NCBI GenBank assembly: GCA_042408445.1
Contig: JBHORC010000023.1
Coordinates: 166,136 to 230,135, forward strand
Direction of reading: 5' to 3'
From: CF-46 sp042408445
GTDB taxonomy: Bacteria; Chloroflexota; Limnocylindria; Limnocylindrales; CSP1-4
DNA length: 64,000 nt
How positions within the stretch are numbered: position 1 is the stretch's first letter; the number at the start of each line of letters is the position of its first letter. The translations under genes were made by a program, and so were the position numbers. This document shows, piece after piece, positions 17,494 through 25,918 of this stretch. Below the pieces are notes generated by a model. That model was not told the DNA's origin. It ran no database searches and worked only from the letters and a program-made list of their open reading frames with translations.

Positions 17494-18435
17494 CTACGCC
17501 GTCACGCCGCTCAGCAGCTCCCGGCCGATGAACGCCGCCGCCTCGCGGACGCCGTCCTCCTGCGACGCGTACGGATCCTCCTGCTCGATCGAGAGCGAGC
17601 CGTCGTAGCCGGCCTCGGCCAGCGCGTCGACGAATGCCCGCCAGAACTCCGGTGGGTGGATCCGTCCCACGGTTCGGAAGACCCAGGCCCGTTCGGCCGG
17701 CGTCTCGAACGGCCGGTTGTCGAGGACGCCCGCCAGCGCGACCTGCCCCGCATCGATCTCCGTGTCCTTCATGTGGACATGCGACACGGCGCCACCGAGT
17801 GCGCGCACGGCCGCGACCGGGTCCATCTGCTGCCAGAACAGGTGGCTCGGATCCATGTTCACGCCGATCACGTCGCCGACAGCGGCCCGGAACGCGAGTG
17901 CGGTGGGCACGTTGTAGACGAGGTGCAGGGGATGGAGCTCGAACGCGATCCGCGTCACGCCGGCGGCCTCGGCGGCGCGCGCCTTCGCGGACCAGAATTC
18001 GAGACCCTCATCCCAGGCCCGCCGCCCGAGCGCGACCGCGTCGTCCGGCCACGGATACCAAGTCCAGTTCACGGTCGTCGCTGCGGCTCCGTCCCCCGGG
18101 CAGCCGGACATCGAGACGACGCGCGACACGCCGAGCTCGGCAGCCAGCCGGAATGTCTTGTCGATCAGCTCCGAATGCGCCGCGCCGACGACCGGGTGCA
18201 TCGGCCAGGCGGAACAGTTTAGCGCGGCGATCCGCAGGCCCCGCGACGAGAACGCCTGCAGGAACCGCGACCGGGCCGGACCGCTCGCAAGCAGGTCGTC
18301 GACCCGGAGATGCGGGGCGCTGGACTGGCCGCCGGTCGCGATCTCGATCGCAGTGACGCCCGCCTCAGCGGCGACGTCGAGCATCTCCTCGAACGGGAGC
18401 CGGCTCAACGAATCGGTGTACAGGCCGATCTCCAC
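17494..18435 (-). CDS. Sugar phosphate isomerase/epimerase (TIM-barrel), second copy
   Basis: The 313-residue protein is a xylose-isomerase-like TIM barrel with a complete set of candidate metal ligands: E166 (AFELHP), D195 and H198 (NMDPSHLFW), H221 (SHVHMKD) and E284 (LSIEQEDP). It is more typical of the IolE/epimerase group than the protein at 6977-7819. It is probably monocistronic, starting at GTG 18435, and convergent with metallohydrolase B. No LacI-type operator was seen in front of it. It may be the inosose dehydratase, an inosose isomerase, or a sugar epimerase outside the pathway. Confidence 0.78.
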   Translation of the reverse strand: MEIGLYTDSLSRLPFEEMLDVAAEAGVTAIEIATGGQSSAPHLRVDDLLASGPARSRFLQAFSSRGLRIAALNCSAWPMHPVVGAAHSELIDKTFRLAAELGVSRVVSMSGCPGDGAAATTVNWTWYPWPDDAVALGRRAWDEGLEFWSAKARAAEAAGVTRIAFELHPLHLVYNVPTALAFRAAVGDVIGVNMDPSHLFWQQMDPVAAVRALGGAVSHVHMKDTEIDAGQVALAGVLDNRPFETPAERAWVFRTVGRIHPPEFWRAFVDALAEAGYDGSLSIEQEDPYASQEDGVREAAAFIGRELLSGVTA

Positions 18436-18645
18436 GCAACGAACCTCGCTTCAGCAACGGACGGGCATCAATGACGGACCTGCCCCGCATCCCCGCGACG
18501 CGAGACGGACGGGATCGTGCCACTCCGCGCGTCCATCCGTGTGCCGGGCGCGTCGCCGTCCCGTGCCGGCCGGGAGTGGCCGCGGACGCCCGCGCTAGAC
18601 TGCGAGCAACGTCCCGAGGCCCTTCCGCTTCCGAGGTTTCCAGCC

Positions 18646-20226
18646 ATGTCGACCGAGACCCAACCGCGCCTGAAGATCACCTACGCGACCCTCCGCGCGG
18701 ACAACGAGCAGCTCCACCGTGAGTACGAGGCGGGTCTCGCGGAGGCCAAGACGCTCCTCGGCGGCCATCACCGGAACTGGATCGACGGGAAGGAGCGCGA
18801 CGGCGACGGCGAGTCGACGGTCCGCTCGCCGATCGACAACCAGATCATCCTCGGCCACTTCGCGACCGGAACCCGCCAGTACGTCAAGGACGCGATCGCG
18901 GCGGCCCGACGGGCGCAGCCCGCGTGGTTCGCGCTGGGCTGGGAGAAGCGGATCGAGATCATCCGCCGCGCGGCGGAGCTGATCAGCCAGCGCCAGATGG
19001 TCCTCGGCGGGCTGATGGCGATCGAGGTCGGCAAGAACCGCCTGGAGGCGCTCGGCGAGGTCGAGGAGGCGGCCGACCTTCTCCGGTACTACAGCCAGAC
19101 CGCGGTCGACAACAACTTCTACGACCACCCGATGGACAGCCTCGGCGACAACGCCGTCCACACCCGCTCGATCCTCCGGCCGCACGGCGTCTTCGCCGTC
19201 ATCAGCCCGTTCAACTTCCCGATGGCGCTCGCGGCCGGTCCGTCCGCCGCCGCGCTCCTCGCCGGCAACACCGTCGTGTTCAAGCCGTCGTCCGTCGCGC
19301 CCATCTCCGGTGTGAAGCTCGTCGAGGCGTACCGCGATGCGGGCGTTCCGGATGGCGTGATCAACCTCGTCATGGGCCCGGGCGAGACCGTCGGCGCCGA
19401 GCTGCGTGACAACGAGGGAATCGACGGGATCGTCTTCACCGGCTCCTATGAGGTCGGGTTCGATCTGTACCGGACGTTCTCCCGGCGCTTCCCGAAGCCG
19501 ACGATCGTCGAGATGGGCGGCAAGAACCCGGCCGTCGTCTCGCGGAAGGCGGACCTCGAGGAGGCGGCCGAGGGGATCATGCGATCCGCCTTCGGCTTCC
19601 AGGGCCAGAAGTGCTCGGCGAACAGCCGCGTGTACGTCGAGAAGCCGGTCCACGACGAGCTGGTTCGCCTGCTCGTCGAGAAGACCGAGGCAATCACGAT
19701 CGGCGACCCGCTGCTCCGCGAGAACTGGCTCGGACCGGTCATCGACCAGCGCGCCGTGGATCGGCACCAGAAGGCGGTCGCCGAGGCACGCCAGGACGGC
19801 CGCGTGTTCGTGGGCGGGGAGCGGCTCAAGGATCGCGGGATGGACCGTGGCTTCTACGTCGAGCCGACGGTCGTCGGCAACCTGCCGGCAGACCATCGCC
19901 TGTTCCGCGACGAGCTGTTCGCGCCGTTCACGGCCGTCCACGCCGTCGACTCGTTCGACGAGGCGATCCGGCTCGCGAACGACTCCGTCTACGGCCTCAC
20001 CGCGGGCGTGTACAGCGAGGACCAGGGCGAGGTCCAGCAGTTCCTTGACACGTGCGAGGCGGGCGTCCTGTACGTGAACCGCCGCGCCGGGGCGACGACA
20101 GGGGCGTGGCCGGGTGTCCAGGCGTTCGGTGGCTGGAAGGGCTCCGGCTCGACCGGCAAGGCCGGGCTGTCGATGTACTACGTCGCCCAGTTCCTGCGGG
20201 AGCAGAGCCACACGGTCGTCGACTAG
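18646..20226 (+). CDS. Aldehyde dehydrogenase, 1-pyrroline-5-carboxylate dehydrogenase type
   Basis: The 526-residue NAD(P)-dependent aldehyde dehydrogenase has ISPFNFPMALAAG (near 187-198), catalytic E289 in EMGGKNP and nucleophile C323 in GFQGQKCSANSR. The GQKCSA form, the approximately 525-residue length and the SYEVGF segment favour L-glutamate gamma-semialdehyde (P5C) dehydrogenase, the last step of proline or ornithine breakdown. Malonate-semialdehyde dehydrogenase (IolA) looks different at these sites. An in-frame extension upstream lacks coding character, so ATG 18646 is used. A TAGACT -10-like box at 18596 would give a leader of about 40 nt. A class III aminotransferase follows, consistent with an amino-acid pathway. 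Confidence 0.85.
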   Translation: MSTETQPRLKITYATLRADNEQLHREYEAGLAEAKTLLGGHHRNWIDGKERDGDGESTVRSPIDNQIILGHFATGTRQYVKDAIAAARRAQPAWFALGWEKRIEIIRRAAELISQRQMVLGGLMAIEVGKNRLEALGEVEEAADLLRYYSQTAVDNNFYDHPMDSLGDNAVHTRSILRPHGVFAVISPFNFPMALAAGPSAAALLAGNTVVFKPSSVAPISGVKLVEAYRDAGVPDGVINLVMGPGETVGAELRDNEGIDGIVFTGSYEVGFDLYRTFSRRFPKPTIVEMGGKNPAVVSRKADLEEAAEGIMRSAFGFQGQKCSANSRVYVEKPVHDELVRLLVEKTEAITIGDPLLRENWLGPVIDQRAVDRHQKAVAEARQDGRVFVGGERLKDRGMDRGFYVEPTVVGNLPADHRLFRDELFAPFTAVHAVDSFDEAIRLANDSVYGLTAGVYSEDQGEVQQFLDTCEAGVLYVNRRAGATTGAWPGVQAFGGWKGSGSTGKAGLSMYYVAQFLREQSHTVVD

Positions 20227-20237
20227 GGGAGGGTGGT

Positions 20238-20266
20238 CGTCGACCCCGCGGGCGGCGAGGTCGACG
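20238..20266 (+). terminator. Hairpin after the aldehyde dehydrogenase gene
   Basis: CGTCGACC (20238-20245) pairs with GGTCGACG (20259-20266) across a 13-nt loop, 11 nt after the stop codon. No T-tract follows, so confidence is low. Confidence 0.4.
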
Positions 20267-20417
20267 ATGAACCGCGACCGGGCGTCGCGCACTGGGGCGG
20301 CGTCGCGGTCGCTGACGACCTGATCCTCGCTCCGGCCACGGGCAGGAGAGCCGTCGAAGGGCTGCTGGTCCGTTGCAGATCCGTTCGAATGGCCCTGGTC
20401 GCCCGGAGGGCCTCTGC

Positions 20418-20457
20418 TATCCTCGGCTGGAATATTCAGCCTGCATAGTCCCTATGC
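20418..20457 (+). promoter_or_regulatory. Promoter and dyad sites before the class III aminotransferase gene
   Basis: A -10-like TATCCT (20418-20423) is followed by two local dyads: GAATATTC (20430-20437) and GCATAG-TCC-CTATGC (20443-20457). They are AT-richer than the surroundings and sit at and just after the predicted start point, where a repressor or a 5' hairpin would act. No -35 box is obvious. Confidence 0.4.
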
Positions 20458-20493
20458 GTTCGGCTTCCGTCCGTCGTCGCACAGAGGTGTCCC

Positions 20494-21867
20494 GTGTCCG
20501 CCGCGTCCAGTCGTCTTGCCGCAGGTCGGCCGGTTCCGGATCTCGTCACTGAGCTTCCCGGACCAAAGGCACGAGCCCACGTCCAGTACGACGAGACCTG
20601 GACCTCGCCGAGCCTCCCGCGCGCCTACCCGATCGTTCCCGTTCGCGGCGAGGGCCTGACCCTCGAGGACATCGACGGCAACCTGTTCCTCGACTTCGCG
20701 GCGGGGATCGCCGTCAACTCGACCGGTCATGCCCACCCGGCGGTCGTCGGGGCGATCCGTGAGCAGGCCGGCGAGCTGCTCCACTTCAGCGCGAGCGACT
20801 TCTACCTGCCGATCTACGCGGAGACGTGCGAGCGCATCGCGAAGCTGACGCCCGTCGCCGGCGGCCGGGCTCGGGCCTACCTCGGCAACTCCGGGACGGA
20901 GGTCGTCGAGACGGCGATCAAGCTCGCCCGGTTCGCGACGAAGCGGCCATATGTCGTCGCGTTCCTCGGGGCGTTCCACGGCCGCAGCTACGGCTCGGTC
21001 AGCCTGACCGCCTCGAAGTCGAAGTACCACGCGGGGTTCGGCCCCCTCCTTCCGGGCGTCTACCACGCGCCGTTCGGCAAGGTCGAGGATCTGGGCTGGT
21101 TCGACGACGTCCTCTTCGACAAGCTCGTGCCCGCCAACGAGGTCGCCGCGATCATCGTCGAGCCGATCCAGGGCGAAGGCGGCTACATCGTCCCGGAGGA
21201 CGGGTTCCTCGAGGGGCTCCGCGCGATCTGTGACCAGCACGGGATCCTCCTCGTCGCGGACGAGATCCAGTCCGGCGCCGGTCGGACCGGCACGATGTGG
21301 GCGATCGAGCAGTGGGGCGTGAAGCCGGACATCCTCCTGACGGCCAAGGGGATCGCGAGCGGAATGCCGCTCGCGGCGCTCGTCGCGCGGGCGGATCTGC
21401 TCGAGGCGTGGGGCCCGGGCGCCCACGGCTCCACGTACGGCGGGAACCCGGTCGCGTGCGCCGCTGCGCTCGCCACGATCGACCTGCTCGAGGGCGGGCT
21501 CGTCGAGAACGCCGCCGAGCGCGGCGCCCAGGCGATGGCCGGCCTCGCGGAGCTTCGCGAAGGGTTTCCGGCGCTCGTCCGTGACGTGCGCGGCCGCGGG
21601 CTGATGATCGGAATCGAGTTCGACACCGCTGAGCACGCGGAGGAGCTCCAGTGGGCCGCGTTCCAGCGCGGGCTGCTCGTGCTCGAGTGCGGCAAGTCGT
21701 CGGTCCGCCTCGCGCCGGCGCTGACCGTCTCGGAGGCCGAGATGGCGACGGCGCTGCGGATCTTCGGGGAGGCCGTGGTTGAGGTCGCGCGGGAGCCCGC
21801 GGACCAGCCGATCCTCCACGCCGCCGAGAGCGCCGGAGCGGTGACCGGCGTCGAGGCCGCGATCTAG
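20494..21867 (+). CDS. Class III aminotransferase, 4-aminobutyrate/acetylornithine type
   Basis: The 457-residue PLP enzyme of aminotransferase class III has an N-terminal substrate region, GNSGTEVVETAIKLARF (near 131), AFHGRSYGS (160), D256 in LLVADEIQSGAGRTG and the PLP lysine K285 in LLTAKGIASGMPLAA. These fit omega-amino acid aminotransferases such as GabT or ornithine aminotransferase. Translation starts at GTG 20494, with AGAGGTG 5-11 nt upstream. With the preceding P5C-type dehydrogenase it could catalyse ornithine or 4-aminobutyrate transamination, but the genes are 267 nt apart with a hairpin between them, so they are probably separate transcripts. Confidence 0.85.
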   Translation: MSAASSRLAAGRPVPDLVTELPGPKARAHVQYDETWTSPSLPRAYPIVPVRGEGLTLEDIDGNLFLDFAAGIAVNSTGHAHPAVVGAIREQAGELLHFSASDFYLPIYAETCERIAKLTPVAGGRARAYLGNSGTEVVETAIKLARFATKRPYVVAFLGAFHGRSYGSVSLTASKSKYHAGFGPLLPGVYHAPFGKVEDLGWFDDVLFDKLVPANEVAAIIVEPIQGEGGYIVPEDGFLEGLRAICDQHGILLVADEIQSGAGRTGTMWAIEQWGVKPDILLTAKGIASGMPLAALVARADLLEAWGPGAHGSTYGGNPVACAAALATIDLLEGGLVENAAERGAQAMAGLAELREGFPALVRDVRGRGLMIGIEFDTAEHAEELQWAAFQRGLLVLECGKSSVRLAPALTVSEAEMATALRIFGEAVVEVAREPADQPILHAAESAGAVTGVEAAI

Positions 21868-21872
21868 GACGC

Positions 21873-21923
21873 CGGCGCGGCGCCGCTACGGTGGCGCGGC
21901 ACTGCCTCGCAGCGGCGCCGCCG
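21873..21923. terminator. Large GC hairpin between convergent genes
   Basis: CGGCGCGGCGCCGCT (21873-21887) pairs with AGCGGCGCCGCCG (21911-21923) with a one-base bulge. It lies directly between the stops of the aminotransferase and the membrane protein genes, so it is a probable bidirectional terminator. Confidence 0.5.
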
Positions 21924-21943
21924 GGCAGCCGAACTGCGGACGA

Positions 21944-23164
21944 TCAGGCGGCTGAGGCTTCTCCCAGCGGCTCGGACTCCGCGCGAGTCTGCCACAGACG
22001 TGTCGCGACCATCGCGAGGGCGAAGAGCAGCGAGACCCCCATCACCGGCGCGCCAATGCGCTTCAGCGCCACCTCGTTCAGGACCAGCCCGACGAGGAAG
22101 AGCAGCAGCCCGACGTTCACGCCCCAGAACGCGACCTGATCCGCGGTCCGCGACCGGGATCCGCTCGACATCGTGAGCGCGATCAGCAGGCCGAGCATCA
22201 GGTTCGTCACCACGCCGATGAAGGCGGCATGGTCGCTCGCCGTGAGGACGCCCGTGATCTGCGGGTTGCTCACGTCGAGGGTCGGGTCGCTGATGAATCG
22301 GAAGACCAGGTACAGGAAGATCAAGGTCGCGACGACGACGAAGAGCGCCGATGCGGCGAGATGTCGCCCGACGGCGTCGCCGCCCCAATCGACCCGGACG
22401 GCGCGCGGCAGGACACGGACGGCGAAGATCGCCACCGCGATCAGCTCGACGAGGAGGTACAGCCCGCCGGCCGGCTGTTGCGCCGCCTTCGGGAGGAACA
22501 GCAGCGTGAAGCTGATGATCAGGCCACCGACGAAGAGCAGCGCGACCTGGGCGACACCCGCACGCGGCCGATCCTGCGTCCCGAGCACCCGCCACTCGAG
22601 CAATCCCATCGCGATCAGGATCAGGTAGCTGAAGACCATCGCCGAGCCGTGGGCGCCGACAACGTCGGCGGCTGCCGGGAACGGCGACGGGCCGCCGGCG
22701 AGCTGGACCTGGCGAAGGACGCCGATGATCGCGCCGTAGGTGAACGTCGTCAGCCCGAGCGCGATTGCGAGGGCGGGCAACGTTCGGCGCTGGGTCGCGA
22801 GCTGCCATGCCCAGACGACGAGCCACAGGATCGCGATCAGCAGGATGCCGCCGACGACCTCGCGAAGGGTCGGATTGCCGAGATAGAAGGCGGCGACGTA
22901 GATCGGGATGATCGCGCCGAGGGCGATCCCGAGCCGGCGGTCGATGCCGCGGGCGTACCAGGCCGACGCGGCGACGATCGAGAGGGTGATCCAGCCGAGC
23001 GTTCCGGAATGGACGTGCGTCAGGATCTGGTCGCGATTGAAGTCGACGGCGTCCGTGCCGTTGAGGATGCCGATCGCGATCGTGACCAGGAAGACGGCCA
23101 TCGCCGTCAGGTACAGGCCGCGGACGGTGCGCGGCCAATCAACGCCGGGTGCACGCGTGGACAT
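21944..23164 (-). CDS. Polytopic membrane protein, heme-copper-oxidase subunit I/NnrS-like
   Basis: The 406-residue protein has about twelve hydrophobic helices. Histidines sit within or beside helices in segments such as LTHVHSGTLGWITL, VVGAHGSAMVF and TASDHAAFIGVV. This pattern recalls heme-copper oxidase subunit I or NnrS-type heme proteins, but the full Cu-His set of a terminal oxidase is not evident. The ATG at 23164 has GGAGGG 4 nt upstream; an in-frame extension before it is not coding. The gene is divergent from the CoA-transferase operon and stands alone. I cannot assign a substrate. Confidence 0.55.
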   Translation of the reverse strand: MSTRAPGVDWPRTVRGLYLTAMAVFLVTIAIGILNGTDAVDFNRDQILTHVHSGTLGWITLSIVAASAWYARGIDRRLGIALGAIIPIYVAAFYLGNPTLREVVGGILLIAILWLVVWAWQLATQRRTLPALAIALGLTTFTYGAIIGVLRQVQLAGGPSPFPAAADVVGAHGSAMVFSYLILIAMGLLEWRVLGTQDRPRAGVAQVALLFVGGLIISFTLLFLPKAAQQPAGGLYLLVELIAVAIFAVRVLPRAVRVDWGGDAVGRHLAASALFVVVATLIFLYLVFRFISDPTLDVSNPQITGVLTASDHAAFIGVVTNLMLGLLIALTMSSGSRSRTADQVAFWGVNVGLLLFLVGLVLNEVALKRIGAPVMGVSLLFALAMVATRLWQTRAESEPLGEASAA

Positions 23165-23309
23165 GAGACCCTCCTGCTTCGTCCACCAGGCGGCGGAGCT
23201 CGTCGCTGCGCCGCCGCGAACGGCCCTCCACCGTTCCGCGGGGCGCATCGTAGGACTTCGGACTCGGGGTTTGCGCGACCGCGGCGCGTCCGGAACCCGG
23301 CCCGTCCTC

Positions 23310-23324
23310 GATACTGGATCCGTG
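23310..23324 (+). promoter_or_regulatory. -10 element for a probable leaderless CoA-transferase mRNA
   Basis: GATACT (23310-23315) ends exactly 6 nt before the GTG at 23322. Transcription would start at or within one or two bases of that codon. The same geometry occurs at 25919 and 38353. No -35 box is evident. Confidence 0.45.
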
Positions 23325-24242
23325 ACCACGTCGAAGGTGGCGTCGATGGCCGACGCGATCCGGGACCTCGTGCGCGATGGCGACACCGTCGCGATCGAGG
23401 GCTTCACCCACCTGATCTCGTTCGCGGCGGGTCACGAGATCGTCCGCCAGCGGAAGCGCGACCTGACGCTCGCCCGGATGACCCCCGATGTCATCTACGA
23501 CCAGATGATCGCCGCCGGCGTCGCCCGGAAGCTGATCTTCAGCTGGCTCGGCAACCCGGGCGTCGGTGGCCTGAACGCGATCCGGCGGCGGATCGAGGCG
23601 GACCCGCCGGAGCTCGAGATCGAGGAGTACAGCCACTTCGGGATGGTCGCCCGGTACACGGCGGGCGCGGCGAACCTGCCGTTCTTCCCGCTCCGCTCCT
23701 ACTTCGAGACGGATCTGCCGAAGGCGAATCCGCTCATCCGGCCGATCGAGTCGCCGTACGGCGACGGCGTCGTGTATGCCGTGCCGCCGCTGAAGCCGGA
23801 CGTCTCGATCGTCCACGCCCAGCGGGCGAGCGCCGGCGGCGACGCGCAGGTCTGGGGGCTGCTCGGCTGTCAGAAGGAGGCGGCCTTTGCCGCGGACCGG
23901 GTGATCGTCGTCGTCGAGGAGATCGTCGCCGACGAGGTCGTCCGGGCGGACCCGAACCGGACGATCATTCCGGGCCTGATCGTGGACGCGGTCGTCGTGG
24001 AGCCGTTCGGCGCGCACCCGTCCTATGTCCAGGGTGCCTACGACCGGGACAACCGCTTCTACCTGGACTGGGACCCGATCTCGCGTGACGAGAGCCTGAC
24101 CCAGGCGTGGCTCGGCGAGTGGGTCCACGGCGTCTCGGGTCGTGCGGAGTACCTGGAGAAGCTCGGCGCGGAGCGGGTGGCGTCGCTCCGCCCGTCCGGC
24201 TCCGCGCCGTCGGGCTCGGTCGACTACGGGGCGTACCGGTGA
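23322..24242 (+). CDS. CoA-transferase subunit A (glutaconate/IpdA-like family I)
   Basis: The 306-residue alpha subunit of a family I CoA-transferase has VRDGDTVAIEGFTHLISFA near its N-terminus and a long middle domain with KLIFSWLGNPGVGGLNAI, typical of the GctA/IpdA branch rather than acetoacetate CoA-transferases. It transfers CoA between dicarboxylic or ring-derived acids. GTG 23322 is chosen because SKVASMADAI matches the usual N-terminus; ATG 23346 is an alternative. The stop overlaps the start of the DUF4406 gene (GTGA). The beta subunit, normally adjacent, is about 850 nt downstream. Confidence 0.85.
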   Translation: MTTSKVASMADAIRDLVRDGDTVAIEGFTHLISFAAGHEIVRQRKRDLTLARMTPDVIYDQMIAAGVARKLIFSWLGNPGVGGLNAIRRRIEADPPELEIEEYSHFGMVARYTAGAANLPFFPLRSYFETDLPKANPLIRPIESPYGDGVVYAVPPLKPDVSIVHAQRASAGGDAQVWGLLGCQKEAAFAADRVIVVVEEIVADEVVRADPNRTIIPGLIVDAVVVEPFGAHPSYVQGAYDRDNRFYLDWDPISRDESLTQAWLGEWVHGVSGRAEYLEKLGAERVASLRPSGSAPSGSVDYGAYR

Positions 24243-24889
24243 GCTCCCTGATGATCCTCGTGGCCGGGCCGTACCGGTCGGGCACGGACGGCGACCCCGC
24301 CCGGATCCAGGCAAACGTCGACGCGATGACCGCGACGGCTCTCGCGCTCTTCCGGCGCGGCCACCTGCCGGTGATGGGGGAGTGGTTCGCCCTGCCGCTC
24401 ATCGAGGCGGCGACGGCCGCGGGTGACGCCGATGCGGACGAGACGATCTTCCATCCCGTCGCAGAGCAGGTCCTCGCCCGCTGCGACGGCTGCCTCCGGA
24501 TCGACGGCCGGTCGGCCGGCGCGGACCGGATGGTCGAGACGGCACGCCGGTTGGGCAAGTCCGTCTGGCGGTCGATTGACGACGTGCCTCGTCGCTCGTT
24601 CTCGGCCGTTCTTCGACTCTCGAGCGAACGGAACCGGCCGGCTCTCGACGGGTGGCGCGTTCCTGTGTTGCTGGATCACGAAGCCAGGCCGGATGGAGTG
24701 CGGACCGCTCGGGACGTGGAGATTCGCACTCGCACACCCATCGAGCCCGGTGGGATGGGCGACGTCCAGGTCTTTCCGCTCCTGCCAGACACATGGCGAA
24801 CACTTTGGGACGGCGAGGAGCTCGACGTGCTCGAGCCGCCCAGTCGAGTCGTCGCGACTCTTATCGTCCGCGACGTTCGGCCACGGTGA
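24239..24889 (+). CDS. DUF4406-like (nucleoside deoxyribosyltransferase fold) protein with a C-terminal extension
   Basis: The first ~120 residues of this 216-residue product look like DUF4406: MILVAGPYRSGTDGD at the N-terminus, then a GHLPVMGEWFALPL segment and a CDGCLRIDGRSAGADRMVETA segment. This is the fold of nucleoside 2-deoxyribosyltransferases and TIR-related NAD-binding proteins. Residues 121-216 do not belong to the family I recognise and use more A/T-ending codons. The GTG start overlaps the CoA-transferase A stop by 4 nt, and its stop overlaps the next small frame (TGATG). Its place between the two CoA-transferase subunit genes is odd. The function is unknown; nucleotide or CoA-moiety binding is a guess. 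Confidence 0.65.
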   Translation: MSSLMILVAGPYRSGTDGDPARIQANVDAMTATALALFRRGHLPVMGEWFALPLIEAATAAGDADADETIFHPVAEQVLARCDGCLRIDGRSAGADRMVETARRLGKSVWRSIDDVPRRSFSAVLRLSSERNRPALDGWRVPVLLDHEARPDGVRTARDVEIRTRTPIEPGGMGDVQVFPLLPDTWRTLWDGEELDVLEPPSRVVATLIVRDVRPR

Positions 24890-25095
24890 TGCGTAGCCCG
24901 ATGGATGTGCGGCTACTGCTCGGTACGACGCTCGGGGATCCGCCCGGACGCCGAGGCGAGCGCGGCCTGCTCGCAACATCGTTTGAGGAGCGGCCGGTGC
25001 TCGCGTCGTCGCCTGAGGAGCGCATTCCGCTCTCGTTGTCCGGCTCCGTCGAACGTAGCGAGCACCTGGCGCTCGCGGCGCGGCTGACAGCATGA
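24889..25095 (+). CDS. Small 68-residue hypothetical protein coupled to both neighbours
   Basis: This 69-codon frame exactly fills the gap between the DUF4406 gene and the CoA-transferase beta gene. Its ATG shares a base with the upstream stop (TGATG at 24887-24891) and its TGA overlaps the downstream ATG (ATGA at 25092-25095). The product is hydrophilic, rich in Arg, Glu and Leu, with two similar segments (FEERPVLASS and PEERIPLSLS). Roughly a quarter of its codons end in A or T, more than in the neighbours, so it could be acquired or degenerate DNA. No family was recognised. The exact overlaps are the main support for translation. Confidence 0.5.
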   Translation: MRSPMDVRLLLGTTLGDPPGRRGERGLLATSFEERPVLASSPEERIPLSLSGSVERSEHLALAARLTA

Positions 25096-25868
25096 CGTCG
25101 ACCTTCAGCAAGTCCGAGATGATGATCGTCGCGGCCGCGCGCGAGCTGGCGGGCCAGCGCGTGTGCTTCGTGGGCGTCGGCCTGCCGAACATCGCCGTGA
25201 ACCTCGCCCAGCGGACCGTCGCGCCAGGTTTGGAGCTGGTCTACGAGGCGGGGGTGTTCGGTGCCCGGCCGGCGCGCCTGCCGCTCAGCATCGGCGACCC
25301 GACGATCGTCACCGGCGCGACGGCCGCGACGAGCATGTTCGAGCTGTTCGCGTTCTACCTCCAGGGCGGCCTGATCGACGTCGGGTTCCTGGGTGCCGCG
25401 CAGATCGACCGGTTCGGGAACATCAACACGACCGTGATCGGCGACTACGACCGGCCGAAGACGCGGCTTCCCGGCAGCGGTGGTGCCTGCGAGATCGCGA
25501 TCAACGCGCGGCAGGTCTTCGTGATCATGCGCCAGAGCGCCCGCAGCTTCGTCGAGCAGATCGACTTCCGGACGAGCGCCGGCAATCTCGGGGGCGCGGA
25601 GCAGAGCGAGCGGATCCGCCGCGAGCAGGGCTGGCTGGGGCGCGGACCGAGCGTCGTCGTCACGGACCTCGGGATCTACCGCTTCGACGAGACCGGCGAG
25701 ATGCGCCTCGAATCGCTCCATCCCGGTGCCACCGTCGAGCAGGTGCGGGAGACGATCGGCTGGGACGTGAAGGTCGCGCCGAGCGTCGCCGATACGGCGC
25801 CGCCGTCTGCGGAGGAGCTCCGTCTGATCCGGGAGGAGCTCGACCCGGGCGGCGCGTACACGCGATAG
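25092..25868 (+). CDS. CoA-transferase subunit B (glutaconate/IpdB-like family I)
   Basis: The 258-residue beta subunit carries the catalytic glutamate, probably E52 in LVYEAGVFG, and the oxyanion-loop segment GSGGACEIA. QIDRFGNINTTVIGDY is a typical family I segment. With the product of 23322-24242 it forms the heteromeric CoA-transferase. No Shine-Dalgarno sequence precedes the ATG at 25092, which overlaps the stop of the 68-residue frame, so its translation probably depends on the upstream gene. Members of this branch act on glutaconate, on steroid-ring fragments and on other dicarboxyl-CoA compounds; the substrate is unknown here. Confidence 0.87.
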   Translation: MTSTFSKSEMMIVAAARELAGQRVCFVGVGLPNIAVNLAQRTVAPGLELVYEAGVFGARPARLPLSIGDPTIVTGATAATSMFELFAFYLQGGLIDVGFLGAAQIDRFGNINTTVIGDYDRPKTRLPGSGGACEIAINARQVFVIMRQSARSFVEQIDFRTSAGNLGGAEQSERIRREQGWLGRGPSVVVTDLGIYRFDETGEMRLESLHPGATVEQVRETIGWDVKVAPSVADTAPPSAEELRLIREELDPGGAYTR

Positions 25869-25918
25869 CGGCGCCGCCTGTCCTCGGCCGCGCGACGGCC
25901 GCGATCCGGCCCGTGCAC

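Noticed and set aside
18471..18722. Short plus-strand frame ahead of the aldehyde dehydrogenase
   Set aside because: It overlaps the dehydrogenase gene in another frame, has no recognisable domain and no ribosome-binding site.
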